A DNA stretch of 64,000 bases from Eriocheir sinensis (Eukaryota; Arthropoda; Malacostraca; Decapoda; Varunidae): positions 3,651,370-3,715,369 of the forward strand of contig NC_066577.1 of the NCBI RefSeq assembly GCF_024679095.1, in the 5' to 3' direction. Both the position numbers and the translations under genes were made by a program. Numbering within the stretch: the stretch's first letter is position 1; each line of letters begins with the position of its first letter. Below the pieces are notes generated by a model. It made no database searches and was not told the DNA's origin. It saw nothing but the letters and a program-made list of their open reading frames with translations. Positions 47,716-61,604 of the stretch are shown here, piece after piece.

Positions 47716-49396
47716 ATGGATGGAACTACATATGAAGACCCAGCAGGGATGGCAGAAGTGATGAACAATGGCTTTCATAGAGTTTTCACAAAGGAAGACG
47801 AATTCGTACAACCACCAAGCCAGGAAAGAGGAAGGGTTATGCAGGAGGTACAGTTAATGGTGCAGGAGGTCAAGGAAAGCTTGAACAAGCTGGATGTAAG
47901 AAAGGCGACAGGGCCGGATGAAGTACAAGGGTGGATCCTGAAAGAATGTAGTGAGCAACTTGCAGAGAAACTGCACTCCATAATGAGCACCTCCCTGAGT
48001 GAAGGAAGGGTACCACAAGATTGGAAGAGAGCAAACATAGTACCAATTTATAAAGGAGGGAAGAGAGAGGACCCATTAAATTACAGACCGGTATCACTCA
48101 CTTGTGTGGTTGCGAAGATACGTGAGAGGCTAGTTAAAAACAGGTGGTCGGATTTTTTGGAAAGTGAGAGAATTATCTCGGATTGCCAGTTTGGATTCAG
48201 GAGAGGGAGGTCGTGTGTCACCAACTTGTTATGTTATTACTCAACGGTGGCAGATTTAATACAAGAGAGAGAAGGCTGGGGGGATGGAGTGTACCTGGAT
48301 TTGAAAAGGGCATTCGACAAAGTACAGCACAGAAGACTAATTTGGAAAATCAAGAATAGGGGTGGAGTGGGTGATGAACTAATTAAGTGGCTGAAGGACT
48401 TCCTAACTAACAGGGAAATGAGGACAATAATCAAGGACAAGGCTTCCAACTGATGCCCAGTGAGGAGTGGGGTCCCACAAGGTTCGGTGCTGGCGCCAAT
48501 AATATTTGCTGTTTATATAAATGATATGGTGGAAGGAGTGACCAGCTATGTGAGTTTGTTTGAAGATGATGCAAAGCTATTGAGACGAGTTAATGATGTT
48601 AAAGACTGTGAGGCATTGCAGAGGGACCTGGACAAAATATAGGAGTGGAGTGGTACATGGCAGATGAAATTTAACCTTGGGAAATGTAAAAAAATAGAGT
48701 TTGGTAGGAGTGGTAGAAGATGTGAATATGATTATAAGATGGGAAGTGAGATAATATGCAGAGGAATAGAAGAAAAAGATTTGGGAGTGACTATCTCAGA
48801 GAACATGTCACTGGACAAACACATCAACAGGATAACGGGACAAACTATGAATTTGCTGAAGAACATAATGACGGCATTTGTGTATTTGGATGAAGAGATG
48901 ATGAAGAAAATAAGAGTTACAATGATAAGGCCAAGGTTGGAGTATGCAGCAGTGGTCTGGTCTCCTCACGAAAAGAAAAATATAGGAAAGCTGGAAAGAG
49001 TACAGAGAATGGCAACTAAGATGGTACCGGAACTTAGGGATCGGACTTACGAGGAGAGACTCAATGGCATGGGGCTCACAACCCTGGAGAGAAGAAGAGA
49101 AAGAGGAGACCTGATAGCGGTGTACAGGGTGGCGAGCAGGGTGGAGAATCTGGACAGAGAGGACCTGTGTGTGTGGAGCGAGAGAGAAACAAGAGGACAT
49201 GGAAAAAAGTTGAGGGTGACCGCGTGTAGGCGAGATGTGAAAAAGTTTAGCTTCCCACTTAGATCCCACTTGATCTAAGTTGAGCTGTGGAATGGTCTGG
49301 AGGAGGAAGTGGTTTGTGCAAGAAACATTCATGATTTTAAGAAAAGTTGGATAAGAGCGGATATGGAGACGGGACAGCGCGAGCGTACCTCTTTTC
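47716..49396 (+). pseudogene. LINE reverse transcriptase, in-frame stops
   Basis: One continuous frame with stops at 48451-48453 (TGA), 48640-48642 (TAG) and 49276-49278 (TAA). Motifs in order: [104 protein letters not shown] (catalytic box, with E in place of the usual A), KFNLGKCKKIEFGRSG, MIRPRLEYAAVVWSPHEKKN and ERGDLIAVYRVASRVENLD. Upstream coding sequence is at 46029-46330. Confidence 0.9.
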
Positions 49397-49401
49397 CTGT
49401 A

Positions 49402-50374
49402 CAGGAAATCCCCTATATACGAAAGGGTTAGGGACTGAAAAAACCTTTCGTTTATCGATTTTTCGTATATCGAAGCCATTTCCCCCATAGGATTGTTAAT
49501 AAATAGGGGGGTTAGGGACCAGCGCCAGCAAAAAAAAAAAAAAAAAAAAAAGTTAAATATAACTATGCTTAAAAGCAATTTACTACTCACAATACAATGA
49601 AACGCAAGGCTCATAAATAATTAAAAACAATTACCATTTCCTGTTCCTTTACTGTTATAGAAATGCATTACATATGTTAGGACAATCCCCTCTAACTCGT
49701 CACTACAACTCATCACTTAACATTGCCAATGTTTACTTCCCAAGCTGTGAAAGGCCAGTTTCGACTCTCGTGCCCGAAACACGTGCCAAACAGTACACCA
49801 CCGCACCACTCCAAGCCCCCCCCCAACCCCTCCATCACCCTCACGTTTCCTCACGCTGGCTGGGATGTGTTTCGGATTCGAGTCCAGTGTTGCCAACTCA
49901 AAATTTACAAATCCGCTAGGATGGCAAGAAAAATCCGCCAGATTATAGGTGAAACCATAAAAATTTGCCGCTAGATTGGAGTTAAAAATCCGCCAGTTAC
50001 TCCTGTCAATTTTAAGATTTTTCCCGCTAGATTTCAAACAAAACCTCTAGATTTAGCGGGAAAACCGCTAATTTGGCAACACTGTTCGAGTCGAAGCAAG
50101 GGGTTCACAAACTGGCAACGCTAAGTGATGAGCGTTGAAGTGGAGGGGACTGGACATGGACACTTGCTGCCTAATCACTGCGAGTGTGCGTGAGGCTGTT
50201 GACGGCGCGCGGCGACCGATATAGACATCGGGTACGAAACAGTGGGCGCGGAAACTGTCGTACTTTTCGTATATGCGAAGCATGTCTTTCGTGAACCGAA
50301 AATTGTCCTATATTTTTCACTTTCGTATATCCGAATTTTCGTACATCGAGCTTTCGTATATCGGGGATTTCCTG
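49402..50374. mobile_element. TA-flanked MITE, 973 bp
   Basis: Termini CAGGAAATCCCCTATATACG (left) and inverted CAGGAAATCCCCGATATACG (right), both continuing AAAG, with TA at 49400-49401 and 50375-50376. Interior near both ends is rich in TTCGTATATCGA motifs. It splits the LINE 3' UTR (CTTTTCCTG / TGTCACAACTAGG). A 22-bp A run at 49530-49551 and a nested hAT MITE are inside. No coding sequence. Confidence 0.85.
49885..50094. mobile_element. hAT MITE, 210 bp, perfect 8-bp TSD
   Basis: Termini CAGTGTTGCCAACTC and inverted CAGTGTTGCCAAATTAG. Flanked by TTCGAGTC at 49877-49884 and again at 50095-50102, an exact 8-bp duplication. Body contains repeated CCGCTAGATT/AATCCGCCAG motifs. Non-coding. 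Confidence 0.9.
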
Positions 50375-50406
50375 TATGTCACAACTAGGTGAATAGAACT
50401 AGGTGA

Positions 50407-50448
<42 letters not shown>

Positions 50449-50571
50449 AACAGGTGAATGTTTGATCTTTCTGAACTGGTTATTATGAGATTCTGATAAG
50501 GCACAGTGCAAGAGTGGCTGAAATATTTTCTCTCTCTCTCTCTCTCTCAACCACAGGCACAACGTGGCACC

Positions 50572-51651
50572 TCAGAAGTGGGTCTTCATGTGTTTGGCAA
50601 TGTCCATCTTCATCTTGAAGTGCTTCCCACACACATCACACTTGAACTCTCTCAGGCCAGAGTGTCTGAAGGTGTGACGCTCCAGGGTTTGCTTCTCTTT
50701 GAACCTTTTCCCACATTCCAGACACACATGAGGCCTTTCACCAGTGTGTTTATAAGTGTGTACTTTGAGCTGGCTCTTCGTAATGAATGTCTCACCACAA
50801 ACCTCACACTCATGAGGCCTTTCACCAGGGTGTGTAAGGGTGTGTGTGTTGAGGTCACTCTTCCTACTGAACCTTTGACCACACTCTTGGCATTCATGAG
50901 GCCTTTCACCAGTGTGTTTATAAGTGTGTACTTTAAGATGGCTCTTCCTAACGAATGTGTCACCACAAACCTCACACTCATGAGGCCTTTCACCAGTGTG
51001 TGTAAGGGTGTGTTTGTTAAGGTCACTCTTCCTACTGAACCTTTGGCCACACTCTTGGCATTCATGAGGCCTTTCACCAGTGTGTTTATAAATGTGTACT
51101 TTAAGATGGCTCTTCCTAATGAATGTGTCACCACAAACCTCACACTCATGAGGCCTTTCACCAGTGTGTTTATAAGTGTGTACTTTGAGCTGGCTCTTCC
51201 TAATGAATGTCTCACCACAAACCTCACACTCATGAGGCCTTTCACCAGTGTGTGTAAGGGTGTGTGTGTTGAGGTCACTCTTCCTACTGAACCTTTGGCC
51301 ACACTCTTGGCATTCATGAAGCCTTTCACCAGTGTGTTTATAAGTGTGTACTTTGAGGTGGCTCTTCGTAATGAATGTCTCACCACAAACCTCACACTCA
51401 TGAGGCCTTTCACCAGTGTGTGTAAGGGTGTGTGTGTTGAGGTTACTCTTTATACTGAACCTTTTGCCACACTCTTGGCATTCATGAGGTCTTTCACCAG
51501 TGTGTGTAAGGGTGTGTCTGCTGAGGTTACTCTTGTAACTGAACCTTTTGCCACACTCTTGGCATTCATGGGGTCCTTCAGCAGAGTGTGTGGGTGTATT
51601 TGCTGAGGTCATCCTTCCCAGGGAGTCTTTCCCCACACACTGGCCACTCAT
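50572..51651 (-). CDS. C2H2 zinc-finger protein, 12 fingers (gene 3)
   Basis: 359 residues from the ATG at 51651-51649 to a TGA. Twelve CX2CX12HX3H fingers: two CQECG fingers (YKSNL, IKSNL), then CEVCG and CQECG types alternating (with two CEVCG in a row at fingers 5-6), ending CLECG and CDVCG as in the paralogs. Four CQECG or CEVCG helices are identical or nearly so (RKSDL in fingers 4, 7 and 9; RKSHL in 6 and 8), which shows recent expansion by a two-finger (168-bp) module. One linker is TLTHPGERPHE, with P for T. Predicted helix contact residues at -1, 2, 3, 6 repeat as R,S,D,T and R,S,H,V. Expected to be a nuclear nucleic-acid-binding protein, target unknown. No other domain, no defined promoter. 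Confidence 0.87.
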   Translation of the reverse strand: MSGQCVGKDSLGRMTSANTPTHSAEGPHECQECGKRFSYKSNLSRHTLTHTGERPHECQECGKRFSIKSNLNTHTLTHTGERPHECEVCGETFITKSHLKVHTYKHTGERLHECQECGQRFSRKSDLNTHTLTHTGERPHECEVCGETFIRKSQLKVHTYKHTGERPHECEVCGDTFIRKSHLKVHIYKHTGERPHECQECGQRFSRKSDLNKHTLTHTGERPHECEVCGDTFVRKSHLKVHTYKHTGERPHECQECGQRFSRKSDLNTHTLTHPGERPHECEVCGETFITKSQLKVHTYKHTGERPHVCLECGKRFKEKQTLERHTFRHSGLREFKCDVCGKHFKMKMDIAKHMKTHF

Positions 51652-52798
51652 GGTTTCCCTCACCAGTGTGTACAAGGCTGTGTCTGCTGAACTTGCTCCC
51701 AGTCTCAAATCTTGTCACACTCAAACTTTCCTTTTCCTTTCTGGAGATGGCAGCAGCAAGGTGGTGGTGATGTTGTTGTTGTTGTTGTTGTTGTTAATGG
51801 TTGTGTTCTTCTGGTCCTCACAGCAGTGGCAGTGTTCCTGCTGGTCCCGCCACTCAGGCTGCTGCCCGGCCTTGCAGCCTCCCCTGCCCACCACTCCTGG
51901 GGTGAGGGTCTTGCAGGAACCTCAGGGAAGCTGCAGCGGGCGGCAAGGTTCCCCCGACGCCACACTCAGGGACCGAGCGGCAGGCGAGGCGAGGGATGCA
52001 CCAAGGGATCCTGAGGTCAGCGGCAGCGCGGACTCAGCGAGCGCTGAGCACAGCGTCCGCCTTAGACCCTCACTTGAGCAACTGTCTCCTGGCGCTGTGC
52101 TCCTCCCAACATGGCCAACACCACATCCTGGGGTGCAAGAGATGGGCTGTTAAGGGGAATATTCCATCACTCTACCGCCATAAAGGACTTTTGCGTCCGC
52201 TGCCTTCAATCATTCATCAAACACAACGGTTTTGTTGCACCCAACGGGTGACTATGTGGTGCTGTTGTCCACCCTGCTTCATCAAAACTGGTGCAGCGTT
52301 TGAATAAAAAATCAAAGGCTTTTGGCGCCTTGCAAGGAAATGCCACTACTTTTTGTCCACTGAGAGAATGACATTTTTCTTTGCAGCAGAAGGTAGACAT
52401 CTGAAGAAATTTTAGAACACTTGTTTGATTTATGTATGCTACAAAAACTTTAAAAACTGCATAACTAGAGGCTGAGCAGCAGCAATTTTAACCCTACAAG
52501 CTCCGAGGGTGGCCACATCTGGCCACCCCTCAGGCACTTCGATCAAAATGATACACTTTTTTTATTATCGTGTAAAAGAAACAGTCCAACAGATAAACAC
52601 AGAAAATACCCTAGATTAATATGTGATATCAATAAGAACCATATGAATCCTCATTATTTTGCTACACACGAATATTTCGAGAAACCAACGCCAATCATTT
52701 TGAAACACAGTCGATACATTTTGGAAAGTGTTCAAACGGCTGCCGACTGTTAGATGTACGATAACCTATACGATACGACGATACTATTACTGTTACAA

Positions 52799-52938
<140 letters not shown>

Positions 52939-53159
52939 GTGTTGTATACCACATGTTTTGCATTTTTTTAATAAAGCTTTAGCTGATACACTAAATAGAC
53001 CAACAAACAAACTGGCCATGGTAACTATAATGAAGGAAGCCTATAGGGTATATCTGTCGTTGGCAGCGTGCATTCTAGATGCGTTCTAGCAAGGCCCTCC
53101 AGATGGCATTAGTTCTAGCATGTGTGTTGTCAACAGGATGCCGTTCGACACAAGCTTGT

Positions 53160-53290
53160 GATTGATGATTGATTGATAGTTTATTGTTGCAAGTAAACAA
53201 CAATAGAGAAGGGAGAAACATGCCATCCCAACCCCCAGGCAGTACAGAATGTGATGGTACAACTAGTAATACATGGGGAGGTGCGTTCGT
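53160..53290 (-). mobile_element. Retroposon scrap with ATCA-type tail
   Basis: Inverted match to 60060-60178, sharing GGGGGTTGGGATGGCATGTT and a tail of ATCAATCAATCAAT. Probably the 3' end of a LINE or SINE with a tetranucleotide tail. Confidence 0.6.
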
Positions 53291-53477
53291 GTGTGCGTAT
53301 TGGCGTGTATCAACGGGCGCGAGTCTCTAGGGGCGGCGGCGGCTACACATGCTCGTTTTGAATGATGAATTATGCTACATACAATACTTATTTTGGCACT
53401 ATCATGAAGTGATAACTGTGTCTTGTACTTTATAACATTTATTTATTTCTTCTACTTTGGCCAGACAATTCTTATAG

Positions 53478-53514
<37 letters not shown>
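53478..53514. repeat. Poly(A) run, 37 bp
   Basis: An uninterrupted A run inside the TTAA element, possibly the tail of an unrecognised retroposon. Confidence 0.9.
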
Positions 53515-53516
<2 letters not shown>

Positions 53517-54347
53517 ACGTCCTTGAGTGAATGACGGTAACTCTGCTGGCTGCTGAGACGCTGAGTCTGTCAGACGTCACTCACGTCAGCTTGCCTCAGG
53601 CCTCCAGCCCGTCCCCACACTACGCCCCACTGACTTTTTCTTCTTCCTTTTGATCATTCTAATTGCCTCTGTCTTACCATCGAGGATAAAGAAATACTGG
53701 AAAAGAAGTAAGAACAGTTCAAGTGATGGAGAGGGGTGAAGAAAAGAAATAATAGACGAAGTACTGCCCCCCCCCCCCCCCTCAAACCTTCTAAATGACC
53801 ATCTCTTTGTTGTCGAGGAAGAAGCTAATAGTGAAAACATAATGAAAACTAAGTAGCTACTCTACGGTTTCAGAGCTGGTTATCTTTCCGCTTTTTTTCC
53901 TCCCCATAAAGGAAAAAAGAAATGAAGATGTATGATTAGTTAACTAGACAAATTATTGGTACGCTTTTGATGGCGATTTATTTTTTTCTTGAATGTCAAA
54001 ACGAGGATATAGAAATGGAAATGGAAGTTGACTGATTGATTGTGTCTTATTCTCCGACTTTCCTGCCCTGGTTATTTAGGTATTTATTTATTATCACGAT
54101 GTAACGAACCGTTCTCCTAAGGGTATTTGCAATGTCTGTAGTGTAATATTTGTGATTCTTATCTCTGTATAAAAGCTCTCGTTGTCCCCGCCACGCCGCC
54201 CCAGCAATGGATAAAATTGTTTCCGGTCAACCTATTTCCACCCCCTTGACGTATCAGAAACTTACTAATAAATAAAATAAAAAAAGGTAATTCAAAGGCT
54301 CTCCACCATGGATGTGTCCGTGTGTAAGTGTCTTACTCAAGTGGCAA

Positions 54348-54348
54348 A

Positions 54349-54384
<36 letters not shown>
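54348..54384. repeat. (CT)n microsatellite
   Basis: CT run; a (GA)n-rich stretch follows at 54552-54586. Confidence 0.9.
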
Positions 54385-54387
<3 letters not shown>

Positions 54388-55879
54388 ACACACTTGTACG
54401 TATCTCTTATCATCATTGCTGTCTATTTTGTGCTGATTTTTCCTGAATAATAAAATCAACAGCGTGGTAGCTACATACATGATGCGTGTGTACGACATTT
54501 GTTTGCCAAGTAGAGATGTCTTCATTCTTCCTCCAAGCCTGTGATGAGCGACAGAGGGAGGGAGGGAGAGGGAGAGAGAGAGAGAGTTACCTCTGTTTTT
54601 TTTATACCCTTTTTTACTTTCCAGTAGCTTCTTTTCACTCATTATTCAATAGTTTTACACTATTGATTCGGTACTAGTATGTACTTTGTGTTCATGAGCA
54701 TTATCATTCTTCATATAAATGAGTACGATGCTAGGTGTTAGAAGCGCGAAAATTTGAAAACGTCGAAGCTTATAGGGTTAAGGCTGAGGAAGCACAGTTT
54801 TGTTTTAATGGCACAGATCTTTGTCACTGCTGGGCACTTGCTTCATAGTTGGCACGGATAATATATGCGCCAGAGTCCATGCATCGAGATTTGCCGCACA
54901 ACTTTATATTTGTCTGTCATACCATTATAAAAATGCAGGAGGCATTAATGTTGTATCTGGCAGTGATGCACATATTCTTCCCTGCTCACTGGTGCAAGGG
55001 GAGGAGGGCTCCCTCCCCCCAGTGGGGAAAGACAGTTTGTATGGCCTTGACCAATTTAGCCTGAAATTTCCCCCACATCCTTGTGTTTCTGTCCATTTTT
55101 GCTGGATTACATAATGGATGGAAAACACGCACATGGCAGAGCAATTCCAGCTACCAATGATCTTTACATTTTTGCTGAAGAAGTTTACTCTCTCCATTCC
55201 TCGCCCGACCTCTGCCCTCGTGCTGCCAGACATAAGGAGTCATCTTGGGTGTGGCATAAACCCGACACACAAAACAATGAACAAAAACAAAAAATAACCA
55301 AAACAAATACACCCGTCCCTCAGTATTGGCAGAAGCTAGGGGACACAGGCCCCTGTGAATGGCATGCTTCCGTGAGTGTTTGGTGCGCTCCCCCAAAAGA
55401 CTCCAGACCCACAAAATAATCAGTGAGAGCAATTTTACACGTGTTGTACTTAATAAAGCATTTCAGATACCAGAAAGCAGCATAGAACATCACAAACAGC
55501 ATCACTCATCAGCCGTACAGACTGCTGTGTCTTGCGTAAACCTCTTGCAAACATGTAGTCTTAATTGTTGGGTCCTCAACACTAAGATAGATAGATGGAT
55601 AAATATATAAAGATGGTTAGATAGATACATGTGTAAACAAATACAGATGGATAGATAAATAGACAGACAAGTCTAACCCCCCACCGCACTCCGTCCTGAC
55701 CATGATGTGGACGCCCCACACAACGCTCCCTGCCAGGTGATGTTAGCTTTGGTATGGTTTGCTTGGTGTAACTATTTTGGGGGGCAAAGGTGTAGTTTAG
55801 CTCCACTACCTCAAAACACCTCATACCTTTGACATTATGATTAAGAGGAAAACTGCACAGCCTGTAACCATTTAACTTT

Positions 55880-56031
55880 AGGGGTCTATCAGACACCTCT
55901 CCACCTGAAACTGACCTCTCTTCCATACTTATATTTACAAGAGCAGTGCTTAGTGGGCCTCTTTCTTGTGACTTGTTTCTGCCCCTGAGCTGCCTCCTCT
56001 ACTGTGAAAAATAAAATAAATAAATAAATAG
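55880..56031 (+). mobile_element. Jockey-like LINE 3' tail
   Basis: A short 3' UTR piece with the family pattern (GAGCAGTGCTTAGTGGGCCT, then CTGCCTCCTCTACTGTGAAA) and an AAATAAATAAATAAAT-type tail. Confidence 0.65.
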
Positions 56032-56450
56032 AAAAAAAGAACACGGCGGGAAACTAACCTGACCTGACCGGCACTGTGGTAAGGCAAGGGGGAGTGACAA
56101 GGCTGTTGTTGGATTGGGCTAGACTCGTTGAGTCTAATTATCCTTCACAAACACTTGTCGCCGCCGCGACCGTGTCCTGTAGCAGCAAACTTTTGGCATC
56201 GGTCGTCCTCCAGTGCTGATGACAGACTTTTCTATTCTGGTTCTTTTTGTTTCCCACCTTCCCTCCTCACAAAAAATGGCTGTTTTCTGCAAAGCAAACA
56301 ACACAAATCATGCACTGGCTCCACACAACACACAGAAATGAGGAAAACAAACACTCCAGACTGACAATACCCTGCCGCCAACAACACAACGGTGCACCGC
56401 CAAGCCTGTCACACTTGTCTATATATCCAAAACAATTACAATTATCTAAA

Positions 56451-56818
56451 CCGAATTGCGTACTGGACCCACATTCGCCGCGTGATGGACGACGCGGGTT
56501 CGAATCCTCACGCTACCACTCGGATTTTTCAGTCACCGCCGAGTGGCTTAAAACTACCCACATGCTGTCCTGAAGACCACCCATCAACCCGGACTCTAGA
56601 GGAAGCCGTCCAAGCGAATCAAGAACGAGTTCCGGGGGGCAGCATGAGCCAATGCAAGATGGCGCCACTATAAACACTCGCCTGCGCCAGAACGGGCTGG
56701 GCCGACCATCAGGCTCCACCTGGAAGAAGCCTTGGGCCGACCATCAGGCCCCACCGGGAAGATGCCTACCGGCGCAATAGGCAACAACGTGTAAAAAAAA
56801 AAAAAAAAAAAAAAAAAA
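56451..56818 (+). mobile_element. tRNA-derived SINE, family 1 (copy d, 5'-truncated)
   Basis: Lacks the first 20 bases or so and the A box but has the B box GGTTCGAATCC, full body and poly(A) tail (56793-56818). Very close to the copy at 47091-47471. Confidence 0.9.
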
Positions 56819-57066
56819 CCATGACCTGACCTGCATGTCTGTCACAAGAATGTCTTTGCCTTGCAGCACTGAGATGCGAACTGATGTCCATGAGCAGGGC
56901 CGGGCAAACGAGCCACTGCAGGTCATAATGATGAGCGTGGGGAAGATTCTTCTGGAGGAGGAAAGTGACCATCTCCTGCTGCAGGTCGCACACACAGAAC
57001 AGCGTGGCCCCACAACAAGATAGTTTCTGTAGGTACTAAGTGATGCGAGACATGTTCCCTATTTAT

Positions 57067-58070
57067 ATGTACCCATATTGCCTCACTGATATTCACATCA
57101 TATGTATATTTCTGCACTTCCACTTGTATGTCATTATGTATACAATTTAGATTGTTGACATGGCAACATGGAGAGATGTGGCAACGTTCTGCCCGCTCGC
57201 TTCTCCAGTTTTGTTGGCTCGCAGCTGTCATGGGCTCACAGCTTACACACATTCGCTTGGAATGCTGCTTACTTGTCTCTAGCAATAAGAACCTACAACT
57301 AGTGTTGAGCCGTTTCCTTCCACACCTTCGGGGAAACCTGCTGCAGGATACTACGGATCCTCAGACTCCTACAGCAGCTGCAACACACTGCAGTTTCAAC
57401 CTGTCCTTTTTTGTTTATATTAATTAGGACAACCAGATCTCAAAAAGGTCAGATTGTCTTCAAAAGGACAGACCTGGCAGCTCTCACGGAGTGAGGCAAG
57501 GAGCACAGGCTTGCTAAACAGTATTTGCCAGCAGATGCTGTTTGGAAGTTTTTTTTTTCTTTTTGGGGTTTTGCAGGTCAGATTGCAATGTTAATGCCTA
57601 ACAAGATGGTGAACCAGACACTAGGCTTTCAGGGCCAGAGGTTGCCCGGCCCTGGCCCAGCAGGACATATCGGCGAGGAAGGGAGAGAAGGTGTCTGCAC
57701 ATGCGTGAAAACAATGCCTCTGACAATCAGAAATAATCCTCATTAATTCAGCCAATCACAGCGCTCCATGTAGCAGTGGCAGGCAGAAGCGAAAAAATCT
57801 GAATCAGTCTGAGGAAGGTGTCTGTGCGGGGCGATGCTCTCGCTGCGGTGGAAGATTTTAGTGGTGATTACGAATCAGTTGACTTTTTGCATAATGACCG
57901 TGCTGTACTCAAGGTTCTGGAGTGTCCAAAGTGTAAGTAAGACCGAAAAGATGGGTGGATTCAGTGCAGGTAGTGGTGTGAAGCCCTTCGCAGCAGTGTG
58001 GGGCAAAGCCCCCCCATTATGGGTTAGGTTAAGTTGGAGTTTAAGTTTACTAACTGGGGTGAAGCCCTCC
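57067..58070 (+). repeat. Duplicon B, middle part
   Basis: Matches 28925-29930 at high identity, with single-base changes and small indels. After 58070 the two copies diverge, with G/C homopolymer-rich sequence in B. Confidence 0.82.
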
Positions 58071-58457
58071 ATAGCAAATGGAAGGGGGGCCAAGCCCCCC
58101 ACCCTACCATTAGGAGTTGGGTTTTTTGTTTCGATAGGTCTGGATGGAGTTTTTATTTTGACGTGTTGGGTGAAGCCCTCCATAGCAAGTTGGAGGGGGC
58201 TTTGCCCCCCCCATCTGGGGCTGGGGGTTATGTCAAGTTGTTAGGCTGGAGTCAACCAATATTGATACCTGCCTGTACCAGCCTCCTCGTGCCTAGTGGA
58301 GGCGTGTTGTGGCGCTGACCGGCGGGAAGTGGCAACTTGGCGCATGGCGAAGCGTCAGTGGCAATGTTAGGTGTAGGAAACAATTATTGGCTCAAACAGA
58401 TCATTGGCTGCTACAACTTATCTGTGGGGACAAAAAAAGTTGTGGAAGATTTTGGTG

Positions 58458-59164
58458 GGTAATTATTGAAAATCACTCCACGCCTTGAAAATACGATATT
58501 ACGCCTCCATATTGTACTTAAGGGACGAAATACATGTCCCTTAACCATAATATGAAGGCGGAAAAACTTAAAAGTAAACAAAAAGTGGTAAAGGTAGTGA
58601 TAAAGCATACTATACATACGCGCGATGTGTTTTGATGGTGGCCATATTGGGAAGTGAGCAGTATTGCCAACGATCCGGTTAGCGATGGTATGCTAGGTTA
58701 GCGATGGTATGCTTAGTTAGCCATTAGCCCACACATGTGAGCAAGTCCACCATGTGTGGTTATTTATTTTTTTAGAACACGCACCTTTACCTAATACTAT
58801 ACCAGGCCCAAGCCTTCACAAAAGCCTTTGGGTGAAGGTGTGTGTTCTAAAAAAAAAATAACCACGCGTGGTGGACCTGGTCTCACATGCGTGGGCTAAA
58901 GGCTAACTAAGCGTACCATCGCTAACCTAGCGTACCATTGCTAACCAGATCTTTGGCAACGCTGCTCACCTCCCCGCCGCCGATGTCACCAACACAGCGC
59001 GCGTATGTATAATATGCCTTTTCACTACCTTTACCACTTTTTCATTACTTTTAAGTTTTTCCGCCTTCATATTATGGTTAAGGGACATGTATTTCGTCCC
59101 TTAAGTACAATATGGAGGCGTAACATCGTATTTTGGAGGCGCGGAGTGATTTTCAATAATTACC
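58458..59164. mobile_element. Near-palindromic hAT-like element, 707 bp
   Basis: Starts GGTAATTATTGAAAATCACT and ends with its reverse complement. The arms continue matching inward for about 300 bp with few interruptions (for example CGTCCCTTAAG/CTTAAGGGACG and the GCTAACTAAGCGTACC units), leaving a small central loop near 58780-58850. Flanks are TTTTGGTG at 58450-58457 and 59165-59172, an exact 8-bp duplication, which suits hAT. No coding sequence. Confidence 0.9.
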
Positions 59165-59252
59165 TTTTGGTGTTTTGCAGGAATAGGTGACTTGTTTCTC
59201 TCCAAGGTCACTTGTTTCTGAGACTAAGGAGTGAAAAAATGTTTTTATGACA

Positions 59253-59815
59253 AACAGTTTGCCAATTCCTTCAAAACACACCAAAAACTCTCATAACAAG
59301 TAGTTTCGCCCACCTGAGCACCGCGGGTGAAGTTCTGGAGTTCTACGCATCAGGTCTAACCTAACCTGCCCTGTCCCACTGCCAAAATGTGACAAAGAGA
59401 AATACATCCCTGGCTTCATTACTGTCAATTTGTGCAATATATACACGGCCAACACGTCACACCTCAAACCAACCCAGCCCAGACACAGAACAACACAGAG
59501 GAACAGTTATTTACCGCAAGAATTACCAGCCAGCGGAACTGTCTCCCCGAGGGTGTTGTCACGGGCCAGAACACAAACACGTTCACTAATAAATATGACC
59601 GCCATGGGACAGAGAGGAGGCGCCCTTTGTGACCACTGGCTCCCAGGCCTCTTGAACCGTCACGAGAGGTAAGCACTACTAAATGTAAGGGTCACTAAGG
59701 ATCAGCATCACTAGGGATCAGCTCAGTGCTCACCTCACCTCCGCGGCGCCTGATCTTGATGTCACAGGTGGCTGGAGATTTCTCCCCGTGGAGTAATACT
59801 GAAAAGTGTGTATAA
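59253..59815 (+). repeat. Duplicon B, right part
   Basis: Matches 31628-32146, then continues with GATCTTGATGTCACAGGTGG and TTTCTCCCCGTGG, which in duplicon A is found only on the far side of the Pao element (37827-37867). Confidence 0.82.
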
Positions 59816-59959
59816 GTGAAAAAGAAGAAAAGAGGAACGAAAGGAGGAGGACCTAAGAAGCGATACAAAGCGTCACAGGTCAAAAGAAGAAGCAGCAGCA
59901 GCAGGCCTTTGTATCAGCAGCTCCCACTATGCCACCGGCCAACACGGTTTTTCGCAAGT

Positions 59960-60178
59960 ATCTTCTCAACAAACTGTTGGATTAGTATGGCATTTTGGCA
60001 CCGTTTGTTTCACACTACGACCTAATTTCTGACAATATAGGGCATCGGTAAATGCAGTCTACACATGTATTAATAGTTGTATAATCACACACTGTCCTGC
60101 CTGGGGGTTGGGATGGCATGTTCCTCCCTTCTTCCTTGTTGTTTACCTGCAACAATAAATTATCAATCAATCAATAAA
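59960..60178 (+). mobile_element. Retroposon 3' end with ATCA-type tail
   Basis: Ends GCAACAATAAATTATCAATC followed by AATCAATAAA. Shares about 120 bp with 53160-53290 in inverted orientation. No coding sequence is left. Confidence 0.6.

Positions 60179-61604
<1,426 letters not shown>

Larger units (their letters stand above)
46003..50446 (+). mobile_element. LINE (CR1/jockey-like) with four nested insertions
   Basis: Host LINE parts: 46003-46339, 47629-49401 and 50375-50446. The first part encodes the linker after the endonuclease (FFEKANWSGLYKAKSTQNKW), the second the RT, the third the 3' end AACTAGGTGAATACACAC with its (CA)n tail. Nested elements: TA-flanked transposon 46340-47628, which itself holds a SINE (47091-47471) and a CR1 scrap (46447-46513); and a TA-flanked MITE 49402-50374 holding a 210-bp hAT MITE (49885-50094). 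Same family as 10870-12147. Confidence 0.88.
55150..57066. other. Segment specific to duplicon B
   Basis: Replaces the RTE LINE seen at the equivalent place in duplicon A. It holds a GATA-rich stretch (55580-55670), a jockey-like LINE tail (55880-56031) and a SINE (56451-56818). The remainder, including 56835-57020, has no recognised gene. Confidence 0.55.
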
